Assembly (NCBI GenBank): GCA_017430535.1
Contig: JAFRMR010000023.1
Coordinates: forward strand, 169,029-233,028
Reading direction: 5' to 3'
Length of the DNA stretch: 64,000 nucleotides
From: Clostridia bacterium
GTDB lineage: Bacteria > Bacillota > Clostridia > Oscillospirales > Acutalibacteraceae
Of the stretch, positions 62,150 to 64,000 are shown piece by piece (the stretch's first letter is position 1; each line of letters opens with the position of its first letter). The notes under the pieces were generated by a model. That model saw only the letters and a program-made list of their open reading frames with translations, had not been told where the DNA came from and did no database searches. Both the position numbers and the translations under genes were made by a program.

Positions 62150-62240
62150 CGGTATAGCAACACACCGTTCTAAAATGCAACAAGAATCATTATTTTTGTA
62201 ACTCGCTGTTGCTTGTGTAATTACAGTTACATATAAACAG

Positions 62241-62272
62241 AAAAGAGCACTTGAATCAATAAGTGCTCTTTT
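62241..62272. terminator. Terminator hairpin between the cassette and the second repeat
   Basis: AAAAGAGCACTT pairs with AAGTGCTCTTTT (12 bases, 8-base loop) with T-tracts on both strands. It separates the cassette promoter region from the truncated regulator gene. Confidence 0.7.
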
Positions 62273-62311
62273 CAACTAAGTGGTCCTTGCGGCACGATAA
62301 GCACGCCTCGC

Positions 62312-62366
62312 GCGACGCGAACCGGCGAGCAGTGCGACTATGTTTCTGAGGGGGGAGTCTCCGCTT
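62312..62366. repeat. 55-bp direct repeat, copy 2 (right flank of restriction cassette)
   Basis: Direct repeat of 58061-58115 with one mismatch. Sequence identity stops sharply at both ends: the preceding base and the base after CCGCTT differ between copies. Confidence 0.9.
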
Positions 62367-62424
62367 ATCCACAATAAAAGCTTGCTAAAATCGGAAAATC
62401 CGGTTATTCAATAACTTGATCTCC

Positions 62425-63449
62425 TCACTTCATTATATCCAGTATTTCCTTGAATTCCGGTTTTGCCTTGAACTCGTCGGACAGCGGATAATTATCCAGC
62501 ATGTGATGTGTCATCTGCCTGCATAAACCGGTATCAAGAAGTATATCAACATCCTCCTGCTTGTTTAATTTCATGCCTTTAAACAGCAAAGCGGTGCGCT
62601 CCGAAACTTCCGGCAGAGTGTCAAACCGCTTTGCAAGTTCGGCGCATTTCCTGAGGTTTTCAATGGCTTTTGAATTGTTGCCGATTCTGTGATAATACTG
62701 CCCGAGATAGCCGTAATTGTATATTGCAAACTTCCAGCTGGGGCCGTAATTGCCGTCCGAATACACTTTTTCCTGAATACCGGTTATCAGCTCAAAGGCC
62801 TCAATGGCTTCCCTCAGCTCTTCATCTGTGGGCTCTCTGTGATAAAGCAAATAGGGCCGGGCATAATTAGATACGGTATCATCAAGATGATAAAGGAGCG
62901 AATCAATAAACTTCTGACAGCTAAGCCTTGCATTTTCCGGATCTTTTTCAACATGGCACAGCAGCCTTTCTTTTGTATCACGGATGCCGGGCATCTCATC
63001 AACCAGATCATACATATCCCTGGCAGTTACACCGCTGTTTTCAACATCGGTAAGCTCACTGTAATAATAAATAAGGGCTCTTTTTGCCTGAATTCTAATT
63101 CTGTCATTGGTGCAGAAATTCTGTATTCTGTCATAGATTGACAAGATTTCTTTCTTGTTTTTAAGACAGTCGCCTGATCTGTAATTATCGGTGATAAGAG
63201 CATCCATATACCTGAGAAGAATGCGGAAATCCGAGGGATATCTGACAACCGCCTCTTTCATAAACTCAAGGGCGCCCTCGCTGCCCTTATATTTGCCGTT
63301 ATCATATTTATCGATATATGCGAGGATTTCCTTTTCGCTCTTTGCCCTGTCAATACCCAGCAGACTGTCTGCTGACACACCGAAGAAATCGGCAATTGCC
63401 GGCAGAAGCTCGATATCCGGGTAGCTCTCGCCGGTTTCCCCAAGATAAA
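62425..63449 (-). pseudogene. XRE-type regulator with helical repeats, truncated by element insertion
   Basis: The frame reads GETGESYPDIELLPAIADFFGVSADSLLG, the C-terminal end of an XRE helix-turn-helix domain in this group (normally KWExGxSYPDIELLP). A TPR-like helical region of about 330 residues follows to a normal stop. The first ~40 residues of the HTH are missing. Homology stops at the Trp codon, where the sequence becomes the end of the recombinase-bearing element. An ATG/GTG upstream could give a chimeric product, but DNA binding should be lost. Boundaries of the break are approximate. Confidence 0.75.
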
Positions 63450-63454
63450 GATAC

Positions 63455-64000
63455 TTACTCGATTTTTCCGATAAAACGATAGAAGATTTCAATCGTCTGT
63501 ATTCGATTTCCTTCTTCATCGGAATGAGGCTCATGAACAACGATTTTTTCAATCAGAGTGTTCAGCAATTCTGCGGTAAGTTCCTGAGGGCTTGCATACT
63601 GTTCAAGTAGCTGTATCCACTGCTGAACATTGTCCTCATTTTGTTTCTCTTTTTTCATCGCTTCCGTCAGATTGGAAATTGTTTCTGAAATTGCTTGCTG
63701 CTCAGCCTGATATTTTTGAGAAAGCATCGTGAAATTGTATTCCGTAATCCGTGACGCTGCCCAATCTTCATACAGTTTAGCAAACAAACGATTCAGTTCG
63801 GCTTGCCGCCTCTGTGCTTTTTCAAGAGCGGAAGCTTTTTTCTTTGTCTCCGAGGTAAGCAGACGGTTCCCTTTTTTCAAAAGTTCTTTACGCATTGCTT
63901 CTTTGTCTTGCACAAGCCTCGATGACCAATACTGAATACGTGCCAACACATAGTGATAAAGCACATCATAGCGAAGATAATGAGATGTACAGGAATGCGG
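63455..64000 (-). mobile_element. Large serine recombinase, C-terminal part (partial at window edge)
   Basis: A frame open to the right edge gives 181 residues of the C-terminal part. CTSHYLRYDVLYHYVLARIQYW matches the end of the zinc-ribbon/recombinase region. A coiled coil follows (KKKASALEKAQRRQAELNRLFAKLYEDW), then the DUF4368-type end LIEKIVVHEPHSDEEGNRIQTIEIFYRFIGKI. Such recombinases excise and insert conjugative or mobilisable elements of the Tn4451/Tn5397 type. The stop lies about eight bases before the regulator homology resumes, so this is the element's terminal gene. Confidence 0.88.

Noticed and set aside
58141-62164. Shared 11-mer ATAGCAACACA at 58141-58151 and 62154-62164 as attachment sites
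   Set aside because: Too short to be convincing next to the 55-bp repeats; a chance match is possible.
1-64000. CRISPR arrays, rRNA genes, prophage structural genes
   Set aside because: No regularly spaced repeat series, rRNA motifs or phage capsid, tail or terminase genes were seen.

Overview
This window looks like chromosomal DNA from an anaerobic Firmicute of the class Clostridia, probably an Oscillospirales/Ruminococcaceae-type gut bacterium. Supporting signs are strong GGAGG ribosome sites, frequent GTG/TTG starts, consensus TTGACA-17-TATAAT promoters, a T-box before alaS, a preQ1-I riboswitch before queT, an ECF transporter module, pyruvate phosphate dikinase, a WYL regulator, and a murE with the DNPR motif typical of meso-diaminopimelate ligases. 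No sequence search was run, so the taxonomy is inference.

Layout. 1-5.1 kb (minus): alaS with its T-box leader, hinT, a phosphoribosyltransferase and the 5' part of comEC, which runs off the left edge. 5.1-8.5 kb (minus): a sigma-factor-like membrane protein with WG repeats and an SH3 domain, a small zinc-ribbon protein and a WYL regulator. 8.7-10 kb (plus): an acetyltransferase and an alpha/beta hydrolase, followed by tRNA-Gln and tRNA-His on the minus strand. 10.3-22.4 kb (minus): a division and cell-wall cluster in the order mraZ-rsmH-ftsL-pbp-murE-murF-ftsW-murG-ftsQ-ftsZ, lacking mraY and murD, with MraZ-box operators at its head and an internal terminator after ftsL. 22.7-24.8 kb (plus): rpsT, a membrane peptide, acpP and nagA. 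25.2-28.1 kb (minus): rpsF-ssb-rpsR and an acyl-CoA synthetase. 28.2-34.2 kb (plus): uvrC-obg-mrnC-yitT, yebC and riboswitch-controlled queT. 34.2-36.8 kb (minus): a HAD phosphatase, a coiled-coil protein, coaD and rsmD. 37-54.7 kb (plus): one long co-directional run: a DUF512 radical-SAM protein, der, ruvCAB, an RNA methyltransferase, ecfA1-ecfA2-ecfT, truA, a DUF5711-like protein, a CvpA-like protein, pgsA, a zinc-finger Clp ATPase, and three carbohydrate oxidoreductase genes, one of them a two-enzyme fusion. 54.8-57.4 kb (minus): ppdK. 57.7-57.9 kb: two serine tRNAs.

The accessory region begins just after the serine tRNAs. Two 55-bp direct repeats with one mismatch (58061-58115 and 62312-62366) bracket an AT-richer cassette of about 4.2 kb. 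It encodes a Phd/YefM-type antitoxin-like protein, a nuclease-methyltransferase fusion and a two-TRD specificity subunit. No helicase-type HsdR is present, so the layout resembles BcgI-like (Type IIB) restriction-modification rather than classical Type I. The cassette promoter has a perfect palindrome filling its -35/-10 spacer and a second copy upstream, suggesting that the antitoxin-like protein acts as the controller of the restriction operon. Beyond the second repeat, an XRE-type regulator gene is cut by the end of an element carrying a large serine recombinase, which runs off the right edge.

The restriction cassette with its unusual controller is the best candidate for a little-described system. 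The sigma-like WG/SH3 membrane protein, the zinc-finger Clp ATPase and the isomerase-dehydrogenase fusion are also worth a second look.
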